Source: Dimargaris cristalligena (taxonomy: Eukaryota > Kickxellomycota > Dimargaritomycetes > Dimargaritales > Dimargaritaceae). From it: 64,000 nucleotides of DNA. The notes under the pieces were generated by a model. It did not search any database and was not told the DNA's origin. It saw only the letters and a list, made by a program, of their open reading frames with translations. Positions 46,137-55,825 of the stretch are shown piece by piece. How positions within the stretch are numbered: position 1 is the first letter of the stretch; every line of letters starts with the position of its first letter. A program made the translations under genes and the position numbers. Location: contig JANBQC010000044.1 in NCBI GenBank assembly GCA_027576995.1, forward strand, positions 6,061 to 70,060. The letters are read 5' to 3'.

Positions 46137-46903
46137 GGAAGAATACTACGAGTGTAAACCTGGCTTAGGCCAAAACGGGAGAGGGCTGAAGTGGAACACA
46201 GGTTGGCAATGGAAGAAGCACCAATGGATTCGGGGAGGGTTATTAAAATATACTCAAGAAATAAGGAAAGAGGAGGGAGGGAGGGTCATGATCGTTGGAA
46301 GAAATGGCACACCAGTTCGGGCCAGCTTGCACCACGCGGCTGAGCAGAGGGTGTGTGACGACGGTACAACACGGGTGTGATATTATAAATAGGCGGCAGA
46401 GGGAGGATTTAAAAATACAATCAATATATAGGCTTTTAATCCCGCCCCTCCTCCTCCTTTGCTTCCTTGCTATTATGCTACTGCCCGCCCACTGAGTCTC
46501 GCAGCTGTCTCGGCCCGTTCTGAAACCCACCCTTCTTTTCTGCTTGGCCTGACCTAGCCTGCTTTAATACTAATATTTATATTCATACATACACATATCC
46601 ATCTATCTATATTATATAGTTCTATTTGTATCTATCTATCTAACTATCTTTGCTTCGCTCATCTCCTCTATAAGAAACACCTACCCCAGGGTAAAGAACC
46701 CTTGGCTGCCCATTCCTTCTAACCTTGACCTCTTTCTCAGTCTCCCTCCTTTTCCCCCGCGTACTGTGTGTGTGTTCTATCCAGCGGCGCATCGGTTCCG
46801 GAGGCTCACTCTGCCTCTTGGCGCCCTCCTCCTACTTTACCACCTTGTTGTACTTTCACTTCCCTAGTATTATCGAGTCCTCCCCATCCTCCATACTTGC
46901 ATC
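46137..46903. other. Divergent promoter region, SYF2 and RhoGAP gene
   Basis: Contains (TATC)n-like repeats near 46600-46650 and a C/T-rich leader up to 46900. No gene is supported. Confidence 0.5.
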
Positions 46904-49900
46904 ATGTTGAAATTCAGTAAAAGCAAAAAGTCCGATCCTCGTTTGCCGGACGTCCTGCCGGGCAGCGACAACAAGGCCCTGGGTAAGCGCGACAAGTCCC
47001 CTCGCATAAACTTCTTCCCGTTCCGGTCCCATCACCCCCAACCCGTTCCCGTACCGGCCCCCACGCGCCCCCCCGCTGCCACCACCGCCAACGATGACAA
47101 CGACGACCGCCCCGCTAGGTCGTCTCAGACAGGTGGGTTACTATTACTATTTAGCTAGCCTATTCAGTGCTTTTGAAGGTCTTGGTGACGGCTATATGCC
47201 ATTCGGTACTATACCCTCTATCTGTAAATACGTCGCCCATACAGCCGCCCCATGATATCTAACCCAACCTAACCTTCCTGGCTATACGCGCATGTATCCC
47301 CAATTGTTCCCCCCTTTTCTCCGCTACCCTAGTCCGTGAATCATCCCACAAACCCGCTTCTTCCCCTGCGACCTATCTAACCGTTCCCGATTCCGCCCGA
47401 CGAAGCATAGACCATGACCGCACCACTGCTCCCTACGATACCGCCGCTCCCAAACTCAGCCTCGATGAGGGCACCCTATACCAGCACACGCAGGGCCTGG
47501 CCGGTGATGCCGAACCAGCGGCGCCCTCCTCCACGACCATGCCTATGCTGTCTGCCTCCCCTATTCAGCACCATTTGGCCGTTTCCCCCTCCTTTACCCC
47601 ATACCAAATCCGGACCTCCCCTAAATCTGGGCCCAGCGACCACCGGGGCAAGCGCAAAGACAAGGGCCCTCCCCCTCCCAAGGCCCCGTCTGCCCATGTC
47701 CCCAAGGACGCGGCTAAATCGTCCAAGTCCCGTGCCCTGGGCATGTTCAGCGGCTGGTCGGGCAAGAAACATCCAGGTAAGTGGCGTTGTCCGTCTTTCT
47801 ATAGTAGAGTAGAGTATACTTTACTTCCCCATGGCTTCCCGATACAGCCCCCTCCAAGCTCCAGCTAGATGACTTACTCCCAAGTGACCCCTATCCATAC
47901 CATACGGTACCTGGTATATTATATCTATAATACTACTTTGCCTACGCCCCCATCCACACCGACAGATATCCCTCCCGCCTCGCTTCCTTTGGAACCCACG
48001 AGCAGCTCCGAATCCCTCAAGGGAGTACCTCTCAAGAAGTCTACTCACTCTCGTCACCGTAATGTTCCCGTGTTTGGCACCGAAATTGCCGTGGCGGCCG
48101 AGGCCACCCAACTAGACGACGGCCTTCCCCTTCCCGCCGTAGTGATACGCTGCATAGAATACCTAGACGACCAGGGACTTTACGAAATCGGGCTGTATCG
48201 GATACCAGGTAGCTCCAGCCGGGTGGGTAAGCTCCGGGCCATCTTCGATAAGGGCCGGGATATCGACCTGGAACAGTGCGAAACGGACCCCCACTCCGTG
48301 GCGGGCCTGCTGAAACTCTACCTCCGCGAACTCCCGTCGGCCCCCTTAACCGACGAATTGCTCCCCGAATTCAACGCCGTCGTTAACCCCCCGGTGAATG
48401 CCCAGACCGACCAGCACGACCGAGACTACCAAATTGCCCTGGTGCTAGCCCAGATTGCTAAACGTCTACCAGACCCCAACTACTACCTATTTCACTGGCT
48501 GTGTCGCCACTTGGCCCGGTTGGACTACTATAGCGACATTAACAAGATGAATCTGTCGAATCTAGGCCTTATCTTTTGCCCCACCTTGCGTATCAAATCC
48601 TACGTGTTTCGAGCCTTTGTTACCCAATCCGACGTCGTTTTCCCCCTACCCCGTCGGACGTCTGTGGCCGTGTACGACTCTTACCAGCAGACCCATTATT
48701 CAGTGGCGGGGGCTGCTGCTGCTGTCCCCACCATCAATCACCCAGCCGACGCCTTACCCTCGGCCAATGCCGCGGAGGGCGTGAATGACCCCTACTCCCG
48801 CCTCAGCGGAGGTGGTGGTGGTGGGGACTCGGTGCAGCTGGTCACCTGTTCTGCGGAGAATTTAAGTTTGGCCACTGATCCCCCACCTGTCCTCCGCGGT
48901 ATGAACCGGCGCAGCCACCGCGCCCCACTCTCGGTCTGCGAACCCCCAACGTTTAATACCCCCCGTCACAGCATCAAGGCCGCACCACCGCGATCACGCA
49001 CCAGTGGAGGGGGGCCACCCTCATCCTATGACGATATGGACATGGAACGCATGTCGAAAGTGTACGATACCGATGAAATACTACGCTACTTTAACGCCTT
49101 ACGCAGCTCTATTCACGAGGGTGGCTCGGACCCTGGTCCGCCTGCCGTCGTGGACCCAGTATCCCCAACCCCCGACGAACTGGACTCCATTCCCCATATG
49201 CCACCCCACCTGGCCCATTTAGAACACCTGCATCAGTTCACTTCCGACGGTGGCTCCGCGATTGCCCGTTCTAAAATGACCCGGAGTCAACGCCGCCGAG
49301 GAGTGTTTATTCTGCAGCAGGGCCAAGATGCGACCTTCTCGGATGATACTTCGCAGGGCCTCTCCGACGGCCCCGAATTCTCCCCTCTGTCGGATGCTTT
49401 TGCTGACTCAAGTCCGGAACCCCGGGCCGCCGGCCTGGCGAGTGGAACTGACCTCCCGGAGCATACAGCACCGCAAACAGAACCTGAACCCGAGCCCGAA
49501 CCAATCCCGGTCGCTAGTCCGCTGGTGAACCCCTTCACGGACGACCTTATTCTTTCTGGCGATGACTGCACCACCTCCAGTGGCTCCAATCCCGATACCA
49601 CAGTATCGGCTGAACCCAATTGCCTGGAGGCCACCCCGCCACCCCCTCCGGCGCCCGACCTCCCTGATCCTACCCCCGACAAGAGTAGTAGTAAATACAA
49701 ATTCTTTAAGTCTCTGTCCCCCTTTGGCGGGGCCAATCGTTCGCCTCCCGATGTTCCCACCCGAAAGGAGTCCCTGGAGCACGGTACCCCCAACCCACCG
49801 CGGCGCTCTTCTAAGCGACGACCAGCGCTCCCTGTCCAGACGGACCATCCCACCGATTCGATTGCCTCCACCCCACTGACGGCCCCGCTTCTCCCCACAC

Positions 49901-50181
49901 AGTGGACGCAACCGGGCTCCCCCACTACGCCGTCGACCCCCACCGATACCTCGCGACTGATTTTCAGTGGGGTGGGATCCGGCACTACCCCTTCGGTCAA
50001 GCGTAACTACAACCCTTTTCATAGCCTGACGGGGGGATCCCAGCGTAGCCGAAGCTCGCTCAAGAGCAGTCCCACGGCGGCCCAGGTGGCGCTGCTTTCT
50101 TCGTCACCTACACCACCTTCTCCCGCCATTTGTCGGCCCCTTTCAGCATCGTCGATGCCCCGCACCAGTCCTACTCTATAA
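46904..50181 (+). CDS. RhoGAP-domain protein, three exons
   Basis: Exons are 46904-47132, 47333-47776 and 47966-50181, with donors GTGGGT and GTAAGT and acceptors CTAG and CGACAG. Phases agree and give 962 residues. The N-terminal 250 residues are basic and Pro/Ser-rich. The RhoGAP domain spans about 258-445: VFGTEIAVAAEATQ, GLYEIGLYRIPGSSSRVGKL with the arginine finger in LYRIPGS, then DPHSVAGLLKLYLRELPSAP, FHWLCRHLARL, NKMNLSNLGLIFCPTL. It should speed GTP hydrolysis by Rho-family GTPases controlling polarity and actin. The C-terminal 500 residues are disordered and Ser/Pro-rich with a short Glu-Pro repeat (EPEPEPEPIPV). No other domain (SH3, PH, BAR) is visible. Long antisense frames over the C-terminal half are composition artefacts. 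Confidence 0.92.
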
Positions 50182-50209
50182 CCCAGCCCCCTTTGCGCCA
50201 CTCCCTCCT

Positions 50210-50211
<2 letters not shown>

Positions 50212-50246
<35 letters not shown>
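50212..50246. repeat. (CT)n microsatellite
   Basis: About 17 CT units starting 31 bp after the RhoGAP stop codon, probably in the 3' UTR. Confidence 0.9.
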
Positions 50247-50249
<3 letters not shown>

Positions 50250-50660
50250 CTGCAATAGAGCGGGTGTTTGTGGATAATCAGAGCTACGTTAGATATAGTC
50301 CGGGGGAATGACAAAGAACATAAACTATAGGGAGGGAAGAGCACTTTAAAGGTACTCTTCTGGTGTTTGTACTACCGGATTGTATTTGCTATGTCATTTT
50401 TAGTTTTATTATTGCCACACCATTATTCTTTCATGCGCCACTATTATTCCGTTCGTTCCCAATTTCCACCGTTGTTTTATTTATATTTTAGTGTAGTAGC
50501 CATACAGTGTGTTTTAGTAGGGGATTGTCAAATGTTACGATGTCGATTGAACGTGGACTGGATATCCCGATTCCCCTCGAATTGAATTATTTTTTTATAC
50601 AGGTGGGCTTTACCTTTACCCCCTCCCGATCCGTTTTAAGTTGATCTTTATAGTGCCGTT

Positions 50661-50683
50661 CACCTCCAAATGATTTGGAGGTG
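50661..50683. repeat. Short perfect hairpin in 3' region
   Basis: CACCTCCAAA and TTTGGAGGTG form a 10-bp stem with a TGA loop. A T-rich tract (50684-50740) follows on the plus strand. Confidence 0.8.
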
Positions 50684-50981
50684 GTTTTATTATTATTATA
50701 TTATTTGGGTGATTTTATATTTTTATTTTTATATTTCTAAATAGAGGCATATTCGGTTGTCCTTCTTGTAGTGTTGGTTTTTGGTGAGACGCGAGCCTAA
50801 CTCACCACTATTATTGATTAAGCGGTGGTGGGACGAGGGCTGGCAGTTGGTTCGTTGCCGGTTAGGTCCAGATGAAACTCAAACCACGGATCCGGACCTA
50901 TGTATTATTATAGATACACAATTGATGTTCAGAATATGGGGGGGAGGACATGAGTCGGCAGGGTGGGGCTAAAATGGGGAA

Positions 50982-51617
50982 TTAGTTAATTACAGGATGA
51001 AGTGTGGAGGAGTCCCACCGACTCGGCCAGGGGACTTCAACTGAATTGACACGGTAAGGCGGACTGATCCCAAACTCATTAAGCTTAATGTATGGGATGT
51101 AATAGTGGTACTTGCCGTGTTCCACAGAGGAGCGACCGATCAGAGTGTAGCCGTTGGCCTGATACAGAGGAAACAGGGGCTGGTGGGCGATGAGGCGTAT
51201 ACACCGGTAGGGCTTATGCATACCGGGGGGCCAAGTAGAGCGGGGGGCTTGGTTCAGTGCTCGTAGACGCTGGGCCAGTTCCTTTAGCAGAAGGGAGGCA
51301 ATGCCTCTACGCTGATAGTCTGGGTCCACGCACACCGAGTGGAGATTGACGGTGGTGCCCTCGGGGTCGTGGGTGTACATGGCGGCGTGGGTTAATGTGT
51401 CGCCCTGACTAGCCGTGGCACTCGTAAAGCCCACTAGCCGACCGACAGGGGAGTCTCGAGTGTAGGCCCCGATGCAAAAGTGGGGGGCCATTTGGTGTCG
51501 GCGGACGAGGGTGTCCCGGGAGGAGGCTTCGGAGGCGGGGAATCCCCGCAGCTCGAGCTGATAGGCCGCTTCCACGTCGTCTACGGGATGGACGTCATAC
51601 GCGGCGGAGGGGGCCAT
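50982..51617 (-). CDS. AANAT/Paa1-like GNAT N-acetyltransferase
   Basis: 211 residues from the ATG at 51617. The frame runs upstream to 51701, but the extra residues do not fit the family. Opening features of the arylalkylamine/polyamine group: DVHPVDDVEAAYQLELRGFP, then EASSRDTLVRRHQMAPHFCI. The acetyl-CoA binding motif A is VNLHSVCVDPDYQRRGIASL (Q/RxxGxG/A type). RCIRLIAHQPLFPLYQANGY forms motif B, and FGISPPYRV-like residues lie near the C terminus. Relatives are fungal serotonin N-acetyltransferase homologues such as yeast Paa1, which acetylates arylalkylamines and polyamines. The substrate here is not known. It is monoexonic and convergent with the RhoGAP gene. Confidence 0.88.
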   Translation of the reverse strand: MAPSAAYDVHPVDDVEAAYQLELRGFPASEASSRDTLVRRHQMAPHFCIGAYTRDSPVGRLVGFTSATASQGDTLTHAAMYTHDPEGTTVNLHSVCVDPDYQRRGIASLLLKELAQRLRALNQAPRSTWPPGMHKPYRCIRLIAHQPLFPLYQANGYTLIGRSSVEHGKYHYYIPYIKLNEFGISPPYRVNSVEVPWPSRWDSSTLHPVIN

Positions 51618-52159
51618 GGAAAGAGAAGTTAATAAATAATGGGGGAGGAGGAGGGTTGGGCGGTTAGAAGCAACTCCGGAATAAACAACAATGGCTTCCA
51701 AACGCTGTACTGTGCCAGTAACTGCTGGTGGTACAATTTATTAAGGTAGAATGGCCTGTGACGATGTCTCTAGCCCAAGTAAGTGCGGTGTAGTAATATA
51801 GTGAGGCACGTGTGGTTTTTATATATATATATATATATTATAATATTATTATGGGTGAAGAAAGCAAAGGGGGGGAGTGGCCCGCGTAATTTTATAATCA
51901 GCCAGCCACTACTTTTATTTATGTTCGCTGTTGTCCCTCCTCATTTGTGGCTCATTCTTAGGAACCCCCTCTAACACCTCTTCTCTCCACTCTACTAAAT
52001 TAGTTGTAGTAGCATAGCAGTGTTGGTTTCACCTCTATATCCTCCCTTTCTTACGTGTTTGTTACAACGACCACCGGCTACTCCGTACGTACACCAACCC
52101 CACTGAAACCGCCGGCCAAGTCCGTTATTATTATTATTTGTCGATATCTCCCCCACACC
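51618..52159. other. Divergent promoter region
   Basis: Between the acetyltransferase (minus) and the thioesterase (plus). It has a (TA)n run near 51821-51838 and ATT repeats near 52129. No gene supported. Confidence 0.5.
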
Positions 52160-52903
52160 ATGTCCGCGGCGGACCAGCTGAGGGACTACAAGGACCAACT
52201 ACTTAAAACGAACACCTGGTTTGGGGTGGACCAGTCCCGAAGAGCCCAAGTAGTTCGGGTGAGTGAACCCGAGGACTCGACTAGTAGCAGCGGTTCTGGC
52301 CTGAGACGGGTGGTGTTTCATTTCCTTGTTATGCCTAGAGACGCCAATGGCGAAGGGGTCCTAGACGAGGCCAGTCTTATCCGACTCAATGACGATTTGT
52401 CGACGGTGGCGGTCATGTGGATTCAAGGTATGTATGTGGCTTAGTAGTAGTAGTAGTAGTAATGGTAGTAGTAATGGTAGTGGTAGTAGTAATGGTAGTG
52501 GTAGTGGTAGCAGGAGCAGTAGTAGTGAGAGGGAAGAGGATGGAATAGGGCCAAGGCGGATGCTATAAGATAATTCTATGTAGCTTTATGAACGATGGAT
52601 ATATATATATATATATATATGTATATTATGTGCTGTTGGTCTTCTGGTTGACGGTGGCAATGAATAGGGAGAATCGATGCGGCAGGAGTGTCGACCACGA
52701 TGACCAGCCACCTGCGCGACCAAGCTCGAGTGGGAGACACGGTCCAACTCGAGTGCACCTTGACGGGGTATAGCGGTGCGTTTCTGTATTCGAGCACCCG
52801 GGTTAGCGTGGTGGATCCGACGGAACGGGCGCGGAATCTGGGGATACTGGCGCATACGAAATTCGTCCCAGAGCGTGTAGCAGCAGCCAGGAGCAGGCTG
52901 TGA
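52160..52903 (+). CDS. Hotdog-fold acyl-CoA thioesterase (PaaI/ACOT13-like), two exons
   Basis: Exon 1 is 52160-52427 and exon 2 is 52668-52903, with donor GTATGT and acceptor GAATAG. G|GG joins in frame, giving 167 residues. The hotdog pattern is seen across both exons: LRRVVFHFLVMPRDAN, then DEASLIRLNDDLSTVAVMW (the helix after the catalytic-site Asn/His region), and in exon 2 AGVSTTMTSHLRDQARVGDT, VQLECTLTGYSGAFLYSSTR, ILAHTKFV. This is the layout of the PaaI/ACOT13 thioesterase family, which hydrolyses acyl-CoA thioesters. The usual HGG motif before the catalytic helix is not conserved here (GEGVLDEAS in its place), so activity is uncertain. The intron contains TAG and AT microsatellites. 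Confidence 0.8.
52442..52528. repeat. (TAG)n / (TAATGG) interrupted microsatellite
   Basis: TAG-type repeats with interspersed ATGG near the 5' end of the thioesterase intron. Confidence 0.85.
52599..52620. repeat. (AT)n microsatellite
   Basis: Eleven AT units within the thioesterase intron. Confidence 0.9.
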
Positions 52904-55825
52904 ATCGAAGCATCAATAAACGACTTGGGGCTTTTCTGGGCCCCAGCACATTATACATTGCACACCTATTCTCTCTTGGGCTGGTGGAGTGAATGATATT
53001 GAATCGAAGTGAGATTAGTTTGGTTTGGTTTGGTTTGGCTCGGCTCGTTTTGGCCAGGGAGAGGGATCCATCCAAGATGTACATGTCAGCAGCCGATGGG
53101 GAAAGAGTTAAAGTAAGAGAAAGAGTGAGTGAGTGAGTGAGTGGCAGGGAGGATTGACCTGTCTTTGCACACAGTGGCTCCCGACGTAGCCAATCATCTG
53201 GGTAACAACCGTCCGGTTTTAAATCATCCATGATGAGACGCGAAGAGGTCCCTAAAATCCTAGAGGTAAAGAGGTTGGATAAATTGCAGTGCTGCGTCGT
53301 AGAAGATTATAGAATGAATCGAGTAGGTGGGTAAGTAGTAATCGGGGGTAATACCAATACCAATACTAATAGGAATAGGTGGCATATTGTGACGACGAGC
53401 CTCTTTGCTTTAGGCCGTTCGTTTCCAACGGGCCCTGCTGTTACACCAAAAAAAAAACGGCCGCTGTGGGCGATGGTGGCCAATCTAAGATACTGCACTA
53501 TTATAATAACCATGACCCTAATAAACCCTTTCTTTGGCCGGCGGTCGTGGACGGACGGGGTGACTGCGAAGCAACGACCGGCCGTATCCGTCGATGCTAT
53601 ATTATATAATATAATAGTGTAGTATTCGAAGCGGGGAGCCTCCTCCGCTATAATTACTACTACCTCTTCTTCTCTTATCCACTGGTTTTTTTTCCGGTCC
53701 TATCAGCGCCGCGTGCATCGGGACGGTTCTGCCACATTGGCACGTCTCCTCTTTATTTGGTGGCCTTTCCTTTCTTTTATCACTCACACCCATTATATTC
53801 CTCTCCCCTTCCCCCTCTCCCTCCCGGCCCGTCCGCTTCTATCCTATTGCTTGCCAGTCTTTCCCCATCCGTCCTGACCTGACCATTCCCTTCGGCTGGG
53901 TCTCTCCGTTGTATGCATATTGCCCGAACTTCGTCTCCGGCTTAGTGTGATGTCCTACGACTCTATGCACTTTGTTATATTCCCTTCTTTTCCTGGTCGT
54001 TCATTTATGCTATCCCTTTCCCCTCTTCTTTCAATATATTATATTTAATTATCTCTCTCTCTCCATTTAGTCGTCGTCGCCGCCCTCATCCTTAGACCAA
54101 CCCTCCTCGCTGGAACACTAGTAGTCGCCTGGTAAGTAAGAGCTGCGGTGCATAGCCTCCAACCACCCTCTCCATGTAACTCTTGAACTATAAACAGAGT
54201 GACGACCGTCAGTTGTGGTCCCTAAAAGGCAGTGAAACCCACCCACCCCACCCCTCTCACTGGCGGCGTCACCATGGGTGGGGCCGCACTACCGTTTTTT
54301 TAATAGCTGGCTGTGGACCTGCAGTATACTTCGAAACTCTGCGTGTGCTTGGGCGCGGGTTCGGGGGGGGGCGTTATGGAAAAGCAAGTGGAAGCCATAC
54401 GGACTGCAACGTGTGCTCCAAGCCGAGATAGTGTGCGGGCTACGGCAACGTGCTTGATTTCCCTAGCCCCCAACCTTCTCTCCTTTTCCAGCCGCTCGCC
54501 TGGTTTTGGTAGCCGAGGCCGCCTGCCTGACTTGATTGACTTGACCGAGGCCTCTCCGCCTTCCATGGTTCACCAAATTCTGCATATAGCCCCCCCCTTA
54601 TTTTGTTTCCACCGCACAGGCGCTTTGGGGGTCGGTATTTGGCCTGTGTAATCCTGCGACCTTGCTTAGTCTGGCTGTTGTAGCCAGCTGATATCGAAGC
54701 GTATCAACGGCATCCTGCCCCACTTTGCTGCTTAATTAATGGTAGTGGTTAGTAGTCTCCCGCTCAATATGCTGCCTCTTCACTTACTAACCCTCCAAAG
54801 TATATGCTCTACCCCTTTATTTGGCGGCTGTTTTTCGTTATCTTTCTCTCTTTCCCCTCCTCTCGATGTCCACAAACCGCGGCCTCTCTCCCTTTATTCC
54901 CCCCCCCTCCTTTACCACTGATCGCTCACTAGCCAATCGTGCGCCTCCTGGCTGGTTACAGTGTTCGGCTATTGGCTGCATTCCACTATTTTTTTCGCCC
55001 TACATAATAATACTCCACTGCCAACAGCTGTAGTGCCGGTGTACTGTTGGCCTGCCTCATTCCCAACCCCCGGATCATTTTTCGGCTCGTCTCGGGCCTC
55101 GTCATCCTGTCATTGGGGTTTCCGCATCGCCCGGCCCGCCTTTAACCCTATACGATCCAGTGATTTAACCTTTTCGGTAGCATCAGGTAAGCCAGCTTAA
55201 AAATACACTGTGTCCCAGACAGATTGGTACAATAGTTAGTTCCCTGGGATGTGGCTCTCAGCCCAGACTTTCTCTCTCTCTCTCTCTCTCTCTCATGGGC
55301 TGGGCTTGCGTGGTCCCCAAAGGAGAGTGGTGGTCCCTCTCTCCGTTTTCCTTGGGGGCTGCGGCAGTAGGTCACATACATAATCTACGCGCCAATTGAT
55401 GAGTGGGAAAGGCAAGAAATAACCAAAGAAAGAAAGTGGGAGAGGGAGAAGAAGCTATATCTACTTTGTGAGGGTTATCTAAGTTGATATTGGGTGGTGG
55501 GGAGGTGCCCTCCTCCTTCCGCACCGGGTCTTTCTGTCCTTGGACCACTTTTTTATACACGACTGACCTAACCATGTTACTTACATGGTATTACTTTAAA
55601 ACTCGCCCATTATGCTAACCTTTCCCTCTCCGCAATAACCTCCTTACCCTTTTAACCGCTCCTTCTCACCACTGCCTGATGACCGACGGCCCTCTGCTGC
55701 TCTGAACCGCATCTTAATTAGGCCCTCGTATTATACACAAAACGTACCTCGCAGCTCACGCTTCGTCCCCTTGGCGCTCCCCACTTGCCTTTCCGCTTCC
55801 AATTGTTTCGTGTTGACCCACCGTT
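52904..55825. other. Long region upstream of the APSES/GDS1 gene
   Basis: Nearly 3 kb without a supported protein gene. From about 53.7 kb it is strongly C/T-rich on the plus strand. Consensus donors occur at 54132 (GTAAGT) and 55187 (GTAAGC) with pyrimidine-AG acceptors after them (for example TTTTCCAG ending at 54491). This suggests a spliced, non-coding 5' leader of the 55826 gene carrying short upstream frames. That reading is inference. Confidence 0.4.
55270..55294. repeat. (TC)n microsatellite
   Basis: About 12 TC units in the proposed leader region. Confidence 0.9.

Larger units (their letters stand above)
50182..50981. other. Intergenic between convergent genes
   Basis: Contains a (CT)n microsatellite, the hairpin at 50661-50683 and AT-rich DNA. 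No gene seen. Confidence 0.55.

Noticed and set aside
49287..50022. Two long antisense frames (237 and 204 codons) over the RhoGAP C-terminal half
   Set aside because: Composition artefacts of the Pro/Ser-rich sense strand. They have no homology-like motifs.
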